DNA of 64,000 nt from Caprella mutica (Eukaryota > Arthropoda > Malacostraca > Amphipoda > Caprellidae): positions 62,001 through 126,000 of the forward strand of contig CANNZV010000856.1 of the NCBI GenBank assembly GCA_947561585.1. Direction: 5' to 3'. The notes beneath the pieces were generated by a model. The model was given only the letters and a program-made list of their open reading frames with translations, was not told the DNA's origin and ran no database searches. Shown piece after piece: positions 31,355 to 43,393 of this stretch. A program made the translations under genes and the position numbers. Position 1 is the stretch's first letter. Each line of letters opens with the position of its first letter.

Positions 31355-34300
31355 ATGCCTGTGGATATAAATAGTTTAACTGATGGATGGTTGGAGCTTG
31401 AGAGTGATCCAGGTAAGTTTCAATATTTTTGTTATCTTTTGAATAGTAGCTAGGACCTCGATGATTATTATGATTTATAATTTATGATTACTGATCAAAT
31501 TATCATTGAATTTGAATAGGTTCAAGTAGCCTAGTAGGTAGGTAAATTGTGAAACTTTAACCAACTGTGGTCTCTTATAGCTAGTATGTCATAATGTGTT
31601 AGGTATGTGTTCAACCTGTTCAACTTTCTTTTCAATTTTTCGCCTCCAAGTTTCTAACTACCCAGACTGCAGGAATGAGGAACTGGACTGGTAAAGTGCT
31701 CTCCAAGAGTCAAGACCAAGAAATCCTCCAAGATTCAGCTCTTTGAAAAAGTCAGTGGGACTGTGCATTTTGAATTAATTCATATGTTCCAAGTAATAAA
31801 GCATGTCATGATGTCCAAACTCGCCATTTTAATGGCGAGTTTGTGACAGTTATTTTGAGCCCTTCAAATGCAAATGGCGAGTTTTATCTATTTTTCTCCT
31901 ATGCTACAATGTTATTTTGGAGAGAATTTATAAAAATTTGATCATTTTGGAGAGAATTTATGAAAATTTGATCATTTTGGCCAAGTAATAAAGCATGTCT
32001 AAACTCGCCATTTTAATGGCGAGTTTGTGACAGTTATTTTGAGCCCTTCAATTGCAAATGGCGAGTTTTTTCTATTTTTCTCCTATGCTACAATGTTATT
32101 TTGGAGAGAATTAATGATATTTTATCATTTTGGAGAGAATTTGTTGAATTTTGGAGAGAGCTGGAGAGACAAATGGTGAGTTTATGAGACATACAATTTT
32201 ACTTGGCATTTTGGAAAGAATTTGTTGAATTTTGGAGAGAGCTGGAGAGACAAAAGGTGAGTTTATGAGACATCCTATTTTACTTGGCATATGTTCCAGA
32301 TTGTATTTGGTGGCCAGAGTGGAATAATAACTCATTTCAGATTGACTAGTAACTCTGTTAGGAATTTAGAATGAACAAAAATTACTCATTTTAACCCTAA
32401 AAAATGCAGAAATCAGTAAATTATTTTATAAATTTCAACTCCGCAGTGAAAACTGATGTAAAATAAGTCATTTATGCTTCACAATTGGGCTTGTTGTGAT
32501 GATAAACATCACTAATGGGAATGCATGAAGTTAGGAGTAACTCTGTTAGAATTTATGTTTTCCAGTCTGGTTTGGTGGTAAATTCCAAGGATTTATCGGG
32601 AGATATTCAATTTCTTTAATAAAAATATTCCTGCAATGTCGGAGGATATTTAGCTATTAATTCCTATATTACCATTAATTTTGTGGAGGGGAAACTGGTA
32701 AAATGTTGGAGGACTAGAGAAATTGATGAAAAATGTTGGCAGCTATTTCTCAGATTTTTTAAGAAATCAGAGGAGTTCAGTGCACCAAATACAAACTGGC
32801 ATATGTTCCCATGTTAATTTTGAGTCTGACTTGAAAGTTGAAATCTTCAAAATATGAGCCAAATTGACTTGGCTCAGAATTCTTGTAAAATTTTGATTAA
32901 AAAATTGGCTTATGGCTTTAAGCTTACAATTTTCCAGCCTCTAAAACATGGCCAACAGATTTGGCTGATCCACTAACATTTTCCTCATTTAGCCCCAGAC
33001 TGGAAAACATAAATTCTAACTGTCTAACAGAGTTACTCCTAACTTCATTCATTCCCATCAGTGATGTTTATCATTACAACAAGCCCAATTGTGAAGCTTT
33101 AATGACTTATTTTACATTAGTTTTCACTGCGGAGTTGAAATTTATAAAATAATTTACTGATTTCTGCATTTTTTAGGGTTAAAATGAGTAATTTTTGTTC
33201 ATTCTAAATTCCTAACAGAGTCCAGACTGTATTTCATGGTAAATTCCACTGACTTGTTGGTGGAATTTTTCTTCATTGAAAATAATATTCTGAGAAAGTC
33301 AGTGGATATTTAGCTATTTATTCCTATGTTACCATTTATTTTCAGTGGAAAAATTGGCAAAATGTTGGTGGATTAGTCAAATTACTGGAAATTTATGGTG
33401 GATTTTCTCAGCTTTTTCAAAAAGTCAGTGGAATTTTGTGCACCAAATACAGACTGGAACAGAGTTACTAACTTACTAGTCAATCTGAAATGAGTTATTA
33501 TTCCACTCTGGATTACCTTTCCACTGACAATTCGGTGGAATTTAATTCACCATGAAATTGAAATACAGTCTGGCTAAAAGTCTGAGAGTCGCACTTAAAT
33601 ATGAAGACCACAAGAGAAATAATGTTTTGTCAATATTGCAAGTGCTCTTCAATGTAAGCCAGAATGAATTTTATGGTAAATAAATTCCAATGACTTGTCG
33701 GTGAAATTTTTCTCCCTTGAAAATAATATTCTATCAAAGTTGTTGGAATTTTAGAAAATTATTCCTATGTTACCATTAATTTTTTTCGGTGTCTAAATGG
33801 GGAAAATGTTGGTGTATCAGTCAAATATGTTGGTGAATTTTTTCAGCTTTTTGAGCAAGTCGGTAGGTTTTGGTGTATGGTGTACCAAATACACACTGGA
33901 ATGTATTTGTAAGGTCTTATTTGATAGTTACGGATTTCCATTTACTTCATGAATGGTAGTATTTGTATCACTGTATATGTGCCAGTTTGAAAAGACAGAA
34001 AAGTACAGTAGGATTTGTGGATTAATCCTGCACCCAAGTCCTATTTAATTCCTATCTTCCCATGTAATTTGCTGTGCTCAAATCTCAATTTCTGGAAGAA
34101 ATCCTTGGTCTCTGGAGATCTACTTTTCAGACTGGTATATGTGTAGATAGTTGCATATATTTTTGATTTTTCATATTAAAAAAAAGTTCATAAAAATAAT
34201 AAAATCATAGATATAATATATGAAGAAAAGTCATTTGAAACACTATTGAGTAAAGCAATAAAAAAATAACATATTCATATAGTAACTACTAGCTACAATG

Positions 34301-37300
34301 TACACATGCTACTTCAGTTCGGTGCTTCCATAAAAGTACTATGGAACCTAACCTATTACTTTAGGTTAATTCAACCCTAGAATGGTTACACACTAATTTG
34401 CTAATGTGAAAGGTAGGCTCAGGAGAGTTTTACCCAAATAAAATAGTTAACTAGATTATGTGCTGATGTGCACTCGGTAGAGTGCATACCTTCGCCTCCG
34501 CTTTGACCCGTTCTCTCCCAAAATTTGAGAAACTGCTAACTGGATAATAACCAATCGTCCCACCAAGTTTCATGCAATATGGTACAATACTTTTTGAGTT
34601 ATTGAGTTATAAATGACCTAGACCTTTGACCTGATCTCTCCCAAAATCTAACAAAATGGTTCCTGCGTATTGACATATCGTTCCACCAAGTTTCAATGCA
34701 CAATGAAATAGTCCAATACTTTTTAAGTTATGAATGACCATGACCTTGACCTTTGACTGGGTCGCTCCCAAAATTCTACCAGCAGGTCACTTGACATGGA
34801 CCAACCGTTTCACCAAATTTCAGGCAATTTGGTTGAACGATTTTTCAGTTATGCGAATAACAAGATTATAAATAAATAAATGTTGATGGAAATATGACAT
34901 TCCCGCATTCTGCGAAGGTAATAAAAATGCTTATGAACGAAATCATTTATTTTTAAAGATACAAAATAAAAATAAAACTCTCTTTCTTTCTTTATACCTA
35001 TCTTTCTAAAATGAAAATTGTAATTAAAGAAGTACATTAGAAATCTCTTTCAAATTGTACCAATGTAACCAACAAAAAGGAATTCTTAAAAGGAATTTTT
35101 ATATTTTTTGGCCTAGCCAAAAAATATAATAATCCTATATTCTTAATTTCTTATCCTTTTGAGTGTGTATTCTTATGTGATGGGAGCCTTCTCTGGCTGA
35201 TTCGTATCCTTCTCTAGTTTACCTCCTATAAACATATTTACATAAAAACACCCAGGTGACACAACACAACACACGTATATGGTAACTGTGGGAGGAATTC
35301 TCCTGAATTGGGCTATGGAATAAAAACTAATAGAAATTGTAGTAACCATTGATTCAATTTTCTAAAGATTAAAATGTGAAATCTTTGTTTACCTCTGCCA
35401 ACACTAAACTTTATTTATTATTGATCTGACTGCCATAGGAACTAGTACCTAGTCACGTCATACTAAACTTTTAGTCGCACAGCCAATGCCAGATGAAGGA
35501 GTTTCAAAGAACTCAAAAATGATGGGGTGACTTTCACACATGTAACATTCTAGGGTTAATTATTATTCAATTTCTGACTACCTTCTGCTATTATATAAGC
35601 GTGAGGGCACATTATTACATGTTTTGATACGCTAATAGAAATGCTTGCAGGGTAGTCAACTCAAAAGTTGCCAAAATTTGACATATCTTGTCATTAGCAT
35701 TTAGCAATTACCAATTATAAAGCCAAAAAGTCTGTGTAAATCAGTTAATGAGGTTATAAACTTATCAGATATCTCAATTATTTTTGTCTCGCATATCGAC
35801 CTATCTGCTTTTTTTATTGCTAAATAATAATAAAGTGTTACACTGAAGCCACCTTTTTCATTGCAGGTTTGTTTTCTCTCCTGTTGGAGGATATGGGAGT
35901 GAAAGAAGTTCAGGTGGAGGAGGTGTACGACTTACAAAACGGCTTTGATGGAGATGTTTATGGTTTCATATTTCTGTTCAAGTAAATTGAAACATTTATT
36001 TAAGTTCAAAAATATCACAATCATCAATTATTCATTTGAAATTTTGAATAATTTTATCGAATTATTTGAAATTATAGTTTTCTTATAATGTTAGTAGCTA
36101 ATTCATAAATACATGTTTTTTAGATGGATTGAAGAAAGAAGGTCAAGACGAAAAATAGTTGAAAACCCTGATAAATATGTACAAGATGAAGAGATTGTGA
36201 ACAGTATGTTCTTTGCTCAACAGGTCAGTTGTTCTTCAAATTAGTGACAAAGTAGTCATTACCTCTAAAACTTTAAATGTTGATTTAGTTGAATGAAATT
36301 ATTCCTACCTCATGCTTCCTATCTGATATGATACTTTGGTGGAAAAGAGAGTTAAAATATAATTGTTCTTATTTTTTGGTAGCTGATTGATCTAATCAGT
36401 AAAGTGCTATTTTAAATTAGAATAAAAATGTTATATACTTTCCTATTGGCTATCAAAATATAAACTGAGAATTATTAAGCTTATATTTTATTTTCTATTT
36501 AAATCTTCTAACCCTTTAAGACCGGAATTAATTTTCAAAAGTTGAAATTTTATAAACTTGGAATCTGTCTAGTTAGTAGCAAATAAATAAATAATATATG
36601 AACTTAGTTTAATTAGTTTTTAAATTTCCTAATTTTTTTTTGCATGTGATGTGATAGTCACATTCGTCACTAGGCTCCACACATTCAATTTATCACAGCA
36701 AAGTGCTTTATTTTTTATGTGACGAATTTGTCACGCACAGTCGTAATGTGTTAAATAAGTTTTTTTGAAGTTCACTCTTCTCATTTCCTCTAAAATGATG
36801 CAATTTTCCTTGTAACTTTTCTAGTTTGCTTTAGTCGTATTAATCTACCATGAAAGAAAATTAAGAAAGGATGCCACTCAATCTTCTATGGCCCCAACAT
36901 AATTTATCTTGTGTATTTGTTTTTTATTGTTGCTTATATCTATAGGATAAATTGTGAGTTAGGATGATTTCATATTTTGAAATAATTTGAATCATATAAA
37001 AAAAAAAAATATATGATTATGGATGCCAATTAAAATAACTAGTTAAAGTATAATTATTATATAATTTCTCTTATCTGATTGCAATTGTGTAACTGTATGA
37101 TAACTCGGAACTTACCCTACTCACAAATCACAATCATAATGATTATTTATTTTTCTATTGACAGATGGTTCCCAACAGTTGTGCGACTCATTCCCTAGTT
37201 TCTATCCTCCTAAATTGCGACAATCTTGACTTGGGCCCCACACTTGCCAGACTGAAAGCACACACCTCTGATATGACTCCTGAGAATAAGGTATGCAGGT

Positions 37301-40300
37301 CCTATGTGATTATTTGCTCACTTGTTAATAAACAAATTGCTTGAATACTTAAATCTACTAGAATATATTTAGTATAGCTATTTACTAATTATTTTTCAAT
37401 ACTGGAGAGCTTTTTTTTTTCTATCACACATTCATGCTCTCCCTCTGTTTTGAATTCTGGGATAGATATCACAGATGTCTATAGTCATCAAATTTTATAG
37501 CGCATGAAAGGGTGGCATGTGAAGAGCTGTCAAGATGTGTTATTGCATGTAACTTTATATGAGGTAGCTACATCTTTCGTGTCAAATTTGAGTAAACACA
37601 AGACTGTTTGACCTGCTTTGATTGTATAATGTATATTGCTTTCTTCTTTCAACAAGAAATTAGAATTCACTGTGGTTCGCATTTATGTCAATTCAACATG
37701 ACGGCTATACCGTCTGTTAGCTCTAAAGTGTTCAACAACATTAATTCTTTTTAATCTTTAGATTTACCCATCCATTTTTTAAATTCAATAATGGGCCTAG
37801 TGTGCAGTTCTGAAATTTAATTTCACAAACCCACAGAATTTTTTAGCATAGACAAAGACCAGCTCAATACCTAGGGTAGGATTGTCATTCATTTTATTCT
37901 ATAGGATCATTTCACCATTTCAATCAGTACTTCACTGAATTACTTTAGTAAATTGTTAAATAGAAGAGCATAGCCAAGTCTTAACTCTTTATAATTATGA
38001 ACGACATACATCAATTATTTTGTCCTAGTTATCCCTCAAAGACCATAGTTTTCTCTAAGATTTTAACCATAGAAAACTATCAGTGTCCCTGAGCTATGAA
38101 GAAACCAATACTTCATAACTCAGGAGTTTCACTGTATTTTTAAATGTTGAGTTTTGATGACCTAGATGGTTTTACTTGTTATCAGTAAAAATATATTTAT
38201 CACATCTCGACTTTCCTGTTTAAGTTTATACCAAAGGGCTTCTACTTATTTACATTTGAAAGAGTAAGACTAAGATCACATATGCAATTAGGCATCTTTT
38301 TCATCTTCAATAGGTAGCTAGTGAAGGGGAAAACAAATTAAACGTAAATTTAGATTGTGTGAGAAATTCTTTTTATTTTAAATGTTTAAATTTCTCATAG
38401 AAAAGCCTCCAATAGTTGTAATTTAATATGCAGTGAAGGGTTAAAAAACCACCAATATATGTATCTAGCTTATTCAAGTTCACAGTGAAGGGCAGTCTCA
38501 TCATGTACATTTTGTTCCTTCACTCAGGGCTGGGCAATTGGTAACACTCCGGAACTAGCAAATGCTCACAACTCACACGCCGCCCCTCAAGCAAAGCGCA
38601 GGGCCCCAGATCACCATCGAGGTGCCACTCCAGGACTGCCCACCAGCACCAGGGCTGCCACTAACAGTGCTGAGACTTTTCACTTCGTGTCCTATGTGCC
38701 CATTGGGGGCTCTCTCATGGAACTGGATGGCTTGAAACCTTACCCCATTGATCATGGTGTGTATGAATAAGGTAGAACTAGCTACAGATTTCAATATCAT
38801 GTACTCAGACACTCACAGTAATTGCAAAGTGAGTTTTAGGTCAATCAATAATTTCTAAAGTTCAGATTGCTTCATGTTGACACCCACTGTCCGAATACTG
38901 TGTCATTCTTCAGCTGAAATGTCCAGCTGTATACTTTGGGTCTGACTTTGCAATATTTTCTTATAATTTCAATAGCACTGTAGTAATTCTTCTAGTTTTA
39001 AATGAAAGAGCATATCTTAGACTTCTCCTCTGTTTCGAATTTATATTTTTTCCTCCAATAATTGACTTTCAGTGTCATTGGTGCTGTAAATTGAAATAAT
39101 CTCCTGTTGTTACAGGAACATTTTCCACTTTTCTTATAACATCGTCACTTTCATCCGTGTTGGACTGATTTTCTTGATTTTTTTTTTTCAATCATTTCAC
39201 AGTTCAAACTCTCAGTATTTCAATTGTGGGCAATTTTTGAATGAGCTACTGAACCTGATAAAATTAGTAGCTAGCAAGTTCAGTGTTATCTGACAGTTCC
39301 ACATTTCTTCATCACAATTTTTTTTTATTATTTAACTATTTTAATAGATAGCTACCATTTAAAATATAAGTTAAATTATTATTATAGAGCTACATTTTCT
39401 TCAACTTCCCTAGATTAAAAAGTATGTGTGAACATGGGTCAAAAAAGTGTCGAATCTCAGTATTAATTGTAATTGAAACACTTATGAGTAACTCTAAATT
39501 GTTTAATCTGGTAAATTAATTAGATACTCTGTGTAAAGTATTTCAAGTGAAGGTAAATTATACCACAATAGTTAAATGTTTTTTTTTCTCTCAGGCCCCT
39601 GGCAGGACTCAGAAGACTGGACTGAACATTTCCGCCGGGTGATAAGTGAGAGGCTGGGGGGTGGAAGTGACGGGGGTATCAACAATGACATCAGATTTTC
39701 ACTGATGGCTGTAGTTGATGATAAAATAAAACTAAATAGATGCAGAATGAACATTTTGACACAACACAAGTGAGTGAATGGATAGGGCAATTGCACTGGC
39801 TAGCAATTTTTTAGCCTTACTATTTACTAGTTAGTTACCTTACTCAATCTATGGATTTACTTCCATCCACTAACTATAAAATATAGGGTAAAATGCTAAA
39901 GAAATTACTTATCTAACATTTCTGAGTTTACAGTCCTTTATCCGACTGAGGAAAACTCAAAATCCTTCACCCTATTCGTCTAAATATTCCATTCTTGCAG
40001 AGTTCTTCTTCTGGAAACATTTCAAGATTTCGTGCAAGAAAGTTTTCCTCAATATTTAACATTGGAAGAGAATGAAAGTTTGGAAGATGTTGACGTGAAA
40101 GTCAAACCCGAAGTTGACTCCAGAGGTACAAGTGAGTCTACAGAGAGTAGGGAAGTGACTCCCTTTCCTACTATCGACCAAATTAACCTGGACTGTTGCT
40201 TGGATGAGGAGTTCATAAAGAGTCTCTCGGGTGAGATAGTAGACGTATAATTTCAATTAATCGAATAATAGAGAATTTATTTCAAGGACACTAGTGAGAC

Positions 40301-43300
40301 TATTTCAAATTTAACTTCATTTAACATTTGTTCTTTTTGCACTGAATAATTTAGTAGCTATATTTGAATATAAAAGATGTTGTGGATTCACGTACAGTTA
40401 CGTAAGTTAACATTTAATATCATGGCGTTGTTTATTTAATTTTTTCTTCTTTCAGACAATGTCAAGATGGGCAAAAAACTCTCAATTTTAAAAACGGTTC
40501 TGGAGAAAATAGATGTGGAGCTGAAAGCATCTGATAATTTAATAAAAGATGAACATGAGAAGAAAGTTAGATACAAGGTGAGACAGAAATTTAAAATGTT
40601 TTTAAAACGTTTTGCAAAATATGTACCTAATCGGTTCACTCTTTGAGAACGAATCTGGTTAGTATATTCTTAGTAGAGGTATTTTTTGTTCAATAGCTAC
40701 CTTCACAGCATTTATTTATCATCTTGTTATTCGCATAATTCAACCAAATTGCATAAAATTTGGTGGGACGATTGGTCATTATTAGGGTTGTGACAATATT
40801 CTTTTGGCTTAAAGAATTATTCTTTATGCTTTTTAGCAATAAAGCATATTTTTTGAAATAAAGAATATTCTCAAAATATGCTTTTAGTTAATCAAATAGT
40901 CCAAGTGACTGCAAATGAAATACAAACTAATTTTTATTGTTTGAATGAATGATTCAAGAATTTTTAAGTTTAAAAGACAATAGGTGAGGAAATTACCTTA
41001 TTGAATCATTGGAACCTGTAAGGCGATAATTAATAGTAATAATTTTAATAAGTACACAATAGGAGCTGTCATTTTGTGTTACGCTTTACATATTGTAAAC
41101 GGTTACTATTCATTGGTGCGACCCTCCATTAGTCAGACACTTTTGCAGTTTATTTCTGATTGAACATCAAAATATATGTATATCGTGGGGCGTGCTACCC
41201 CCCGAACACCACTGCCAGGTCATTAAAAAATCATGAAGTGTGCAGTACAACAACCTAGCGAACACAACAAACTACATTAAATCGAATGAGGGAATGCATC
41301 ATACAAATTAGCTAATATTAGAAATAAAGTAAAATAAGAGAGGAATATATAATTAAAAAAAAGGTAAATATTGTATTATTTAAATTGGTATAACTATAAT
41401 GTATATTATTCAATATTTTTTATTTTAATCAATAAATAAAACGAGAAATAACACAGAAATATGTAACTGTCGGACTAATGATACGTCCCCATTGTAAACG
41501 GAGCTAGGACGTTTCGTTACTATAGGATGATTCGGTACCAGATTTTTTGTTCCCAGACGAACCTTATTTTTTAAATTCGAAATGAGTTAAGACTACAAAT
41601 TATAGCAGATAACAGACGTAGAATTATTTTCGAGAATTTAAAACAAGATATGATCATCAAATGTAATAAATGCTTTCTTTATTGTACAAGTTATTGTCTA
41701 AAACTGTTCACCATTTATTATTTTGATTACCTAATACAGAATAAACAGTCTCAATTTGACATTGTTTCCTACCCTGCCTTCTCTATAAATATACCATCAA
41801 TGAAAACTCTCAAATACAATTAGCCTTATTTCAAAGAAATTAGAACATATAAAGCTAACCTGAACGCCTATCATTGAGCATATAAAGCTAACCTGAACGC
41901 ATAAAAAGCATATTTTGAGCATTAAAGGCATATTTTAAGCATAAAAAGAATATTTTAAGGCATAAAAAGCATATTTAACAAGCATAAAGCATATTTCAAA
42001 AAGAATATTGTCACAACCCTAGTCTTTATCCAGTTTATCAAATTGTGGAAGTGATCCGATCAATAGGTCAAGGTCATTTATAACTCAATTATTATTGGAT
42101 GGTTAAGGTCATTTATAAATGGCGTTTAAGGTATGCGCTCTACCGAGTGTAGTTACTCATAATTTGTGTTTAATTGTTATCTATTTGGTTAACAAATTTG
42201 TTTTCATTTAGGTAAGATACCAACAGTGTGGATATTATGCCAAAGCCTTTTATTCAATTTTAAAGATGGTTGCTACTATTCACTCCTAATTTTCCCATCA
42301 GGTCGATGACAGTCGTCGCACTCACAATTATGACCAGCTGATAGTAACATTCCTGGCCTCTCTGGCTGAAAGTGGACAGCTGTCAGAGCTGGTGACTGAC
42401 CAGCTACAGCCTAACAGGAAAAAGATACCCAGCACTAAAAATAAGACCGGGTCAGTGACTTTACTGCTTAGAGTTTTTTTATTTCATTTATTTTGAACAT
42501 TTCAGATTTACAAAACAATTGCCAAGACTGTTATATTTATTCGAATTAAATAGATTTACTGCCTTAATTCCCAGTGGCAAGTTATTCATCTTTTCTTCTT
42601 TCTTACACCAAAAAATATCAATTTTAAAGGTCCCCTCCTAGCAAATATTTTTATGGCCTTATTCAACAGGGCTAATGTTTCTTATCATTTTGCTGCAAAC
42701 CGCATCGAATTTGGTAGCATATTTTTAATTTTATATGCTTTTAAAGATTTTTATTTTTATATACAAAACATATTTCACTTCCGACTTACTAATTTATGAA
42801 ATATTCAGCCTGAAGAAAAAGAATGTACACCATTTGTTTTAATTGTCAACTAGGTATTAGGTTTAATAAATCCATTTAATATTCGTGTAAAGGTATAAAA
42901 TTGAATGAACTTATAGTAGAAACGTTTATATACTTTAGGAAACAATTAATATCTAAAATAAAGGCCGAAAAATGCATTGTTTGTTCATAAAATTCAAGTT
43001 TGTAATCAAAACAAAGAGTGTACAATCTTCTTCTTGAGCATCAGATTAGTGATTCGCTCAATTATTGCTCACAGAGTATTAAAAACAAATTATAAAATAT
43101 TTACTGAAATATTTACATGCGGTTTGCAGAATAATGATCGTAGACCTTAGTTCTATAATATTATGTTATAAACTCATTTTTTTCACGGAGCCTGGAGAGG
43201 ACCTTTAATGTTAGAACAACTATCCAATTTGTGATTTTCAGTTTTGATAAGACTAGAATTATTTCATTTGGTATTTTCTAACAGAAGTCAGAGTTCCTCC

Positions 43301-43393
43301 TCCAAACCTTCTGGCAATTCTTCCGTTAGTTCCATAGCAGCGAATAAGAAGAGAGGGAGAAAGAAGAAACCTAAAGGAAAGAGGAAGAGATAA
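31355..43393 (+). CDS. BAP1: BAP1/Calypso-type ubiquitin C-terminal hydrolase
   Basis: Ten exons give 470 aa with every junction in phase. BAP1/Calypso, with ASX/ASXL, removes mono-ubiquitin from histone H2A in the nucleus (PR-DUB). The UCH domain starts at [10 protein letters not shown] (11-20). The oxyanion Gln91, catalytic Cys97 (VPNSCATH), His185 (FHFVSY) and Asp200 ([15 protein letters not shown]) are all present. The BAP1-specific crossover-loop insertion separates HNSHA from FHFVSY. Residues 346-420 form the ULD-type tail ([20 protein letters not shown]), and 455-470 is a lysine/arginine-rich extension that in the family binds DNA/nucleosomes. UCHL5 lacks that extension and is shorter. 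The UCH-to-ULD linker is short (about 80 residues), as in Drosophila Calypso (471 aa), and lacks an HCF-1-binding [DE]HxY motif. Linker residues 280-345 are acidic/Ser-rich. Confidence 0.93.
31790..32290 (+). repeat. local duplications with GGCGAGTTT palindromes (BAP1 intron 1)
   Basis: An AAACTCGCCATTTTAATGGCGAGTTT-like palindrome with its trailing TGACAGTTATTTTGAGCCCT occurs at about 31818 and 31998 (180 bp apart). Then TTTGGAGAGAATTTGTTGAA with GAGAGCTGGAGAGACAAA occurs at about 32130 and 32210. These appear to be recent tandem duplications. Confidence 0.8.
32300..33530. repeat. large foldback (BAP1 intron 1)
   Basis: 32344-32580 and 32990-33225 are near-perfect inverted copies (AATTTAGAATGAACAAAAAT / ATTTTTGTTCATTCTAAATT; GTTAGGAGTAACTCTGTTAG / CTAACAGAGTTACTCCTAAC). 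A further inverted pair lies outside, AACTCATTTCAGATTGACTA (32330) with TAGTCAATCTGAAATGAGTT (33475). In between and to 33900 are three diverged direct copies of a TGGTAAATTCCA / TTTAGCTATT / GTTACCAT module (about 32575, 33235, 33670). Confidence 0.82.
34450..34921 (+). repeat. CTCGGTAGAG repeat, copy 3 (BAP1 intron 1)
   Basis: Starts CTAGATTATGTGCTGATGTG then CACTCGGTAGAGTGCATACC. It ends GCGAATAACAAGATTATAAA and CATTCTGCGAAGGTAATA. It has internal ATGACCTAGACCTTTGACCT and CATGACCTTGACCTTTGACT modules, and is shorter than the copies at 18842-20012. Confidence 0.8.
36945..37117. mobile_element. GGGTAAGTTC-family MITE (BAP1 intron 3)
   Basis: The right end ATGATAACTCGGAACTTACC-C is followed by TA. 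The left end is degraded (AGGATAAATTGTGAGTTAGG). The core has GGATGCCAATTAAAATAACT. It ends 48 bases before exon 4. Confidence 0.65.
38799..38910. mobile_element. CAGTACTCGG-family MITE (BAP1 intron 5)
   Basis: A diverged copy of the family seen best at 51515-51617: CATGTACTCAGACACTCACA start, shared centre AGGTCAATCAATAATTTCTA, end CACCCACTGTCCGAATACTG. It begins about 43 bases after the exon 5 donor. Confidence 0.65.
40693..42160 (-). repeat. CTCGGTAGAG repeat, copy 4, split by a hAT-like element (BAP1 intron 8)
   Basis: The left part (40693-40782) has TTTATTTATCATCTTGTTAT and TTCGCATAATTCAACCAAAT. The right part (42030-42160) has GGTCAAGGTCATTTATAACT and GGTATGCGCTCTACCGAGTG. The two halves join properly once 40783-42021 and one 8-bp duplication are removed. 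Confidence 0.8.
40783..42021. mobile_element. hAT-like non-autonomous element, 1.24 kb (BAP1 intron 8)
   Basis: Starts TAGGGTTGTGACAATATTCT and ends AGAATATTGTCACAACCCTA, an inverted repeat of about 24 bp. Flanking 8-bp duplication GTCATTAT (40775-40782) / GTCTTTAT (42022-42029) with one mismatch. 8-bp duplications and TAGGG/CAGGG ends are hAT features. The interior holds AAGCATATTTT-type subterminal repeats at both ends and a copy of the 8150-8240 repeat (41170-41280). No transposase frame. Confidence 0.82.
42628..43204 (-). mobile_element. TTAA-flanked element, copy 3 (BAP1 intron 9)
   Basis: 577 bp in reverse orientation between TTAA at 42624-42627 and 43205-43208. It begins AGGTCCCCTCCTAGCAAATA and ends ACGGAGCCTGGAGAGGACCT. 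It occupies most of the intron before the last BAP1 exon. Confidence 0.87.

Larger units (their letters stand above)
31355..43393 (+). other. BAP1: BAP1 exon map
   Basis: Coding exons: 31355-31412, 35867-35981, 36124-36223, 37165-37290, 38528-38756, 39595-39769, 40001-40230, 40456-40577, 42302-42450, 43285-43393 (stop TAA 43391-43393). All introns are GT-AG. Exon 5 was ended at 38756 because G plus GC of exon 6 restores the Gly of DHGPW. Exon 7 was ended at 40230 because reading on into the intron gives only GEIVDV and a stop. Lengths sum to 1413 nt, or 471 codons with the stop. Intron 1 is 4.5 kb and, like introns 8 and 9, filled with repeats. Introns 4, 5 and 6 hold little that is recognisable. 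Confidence 0.9.
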
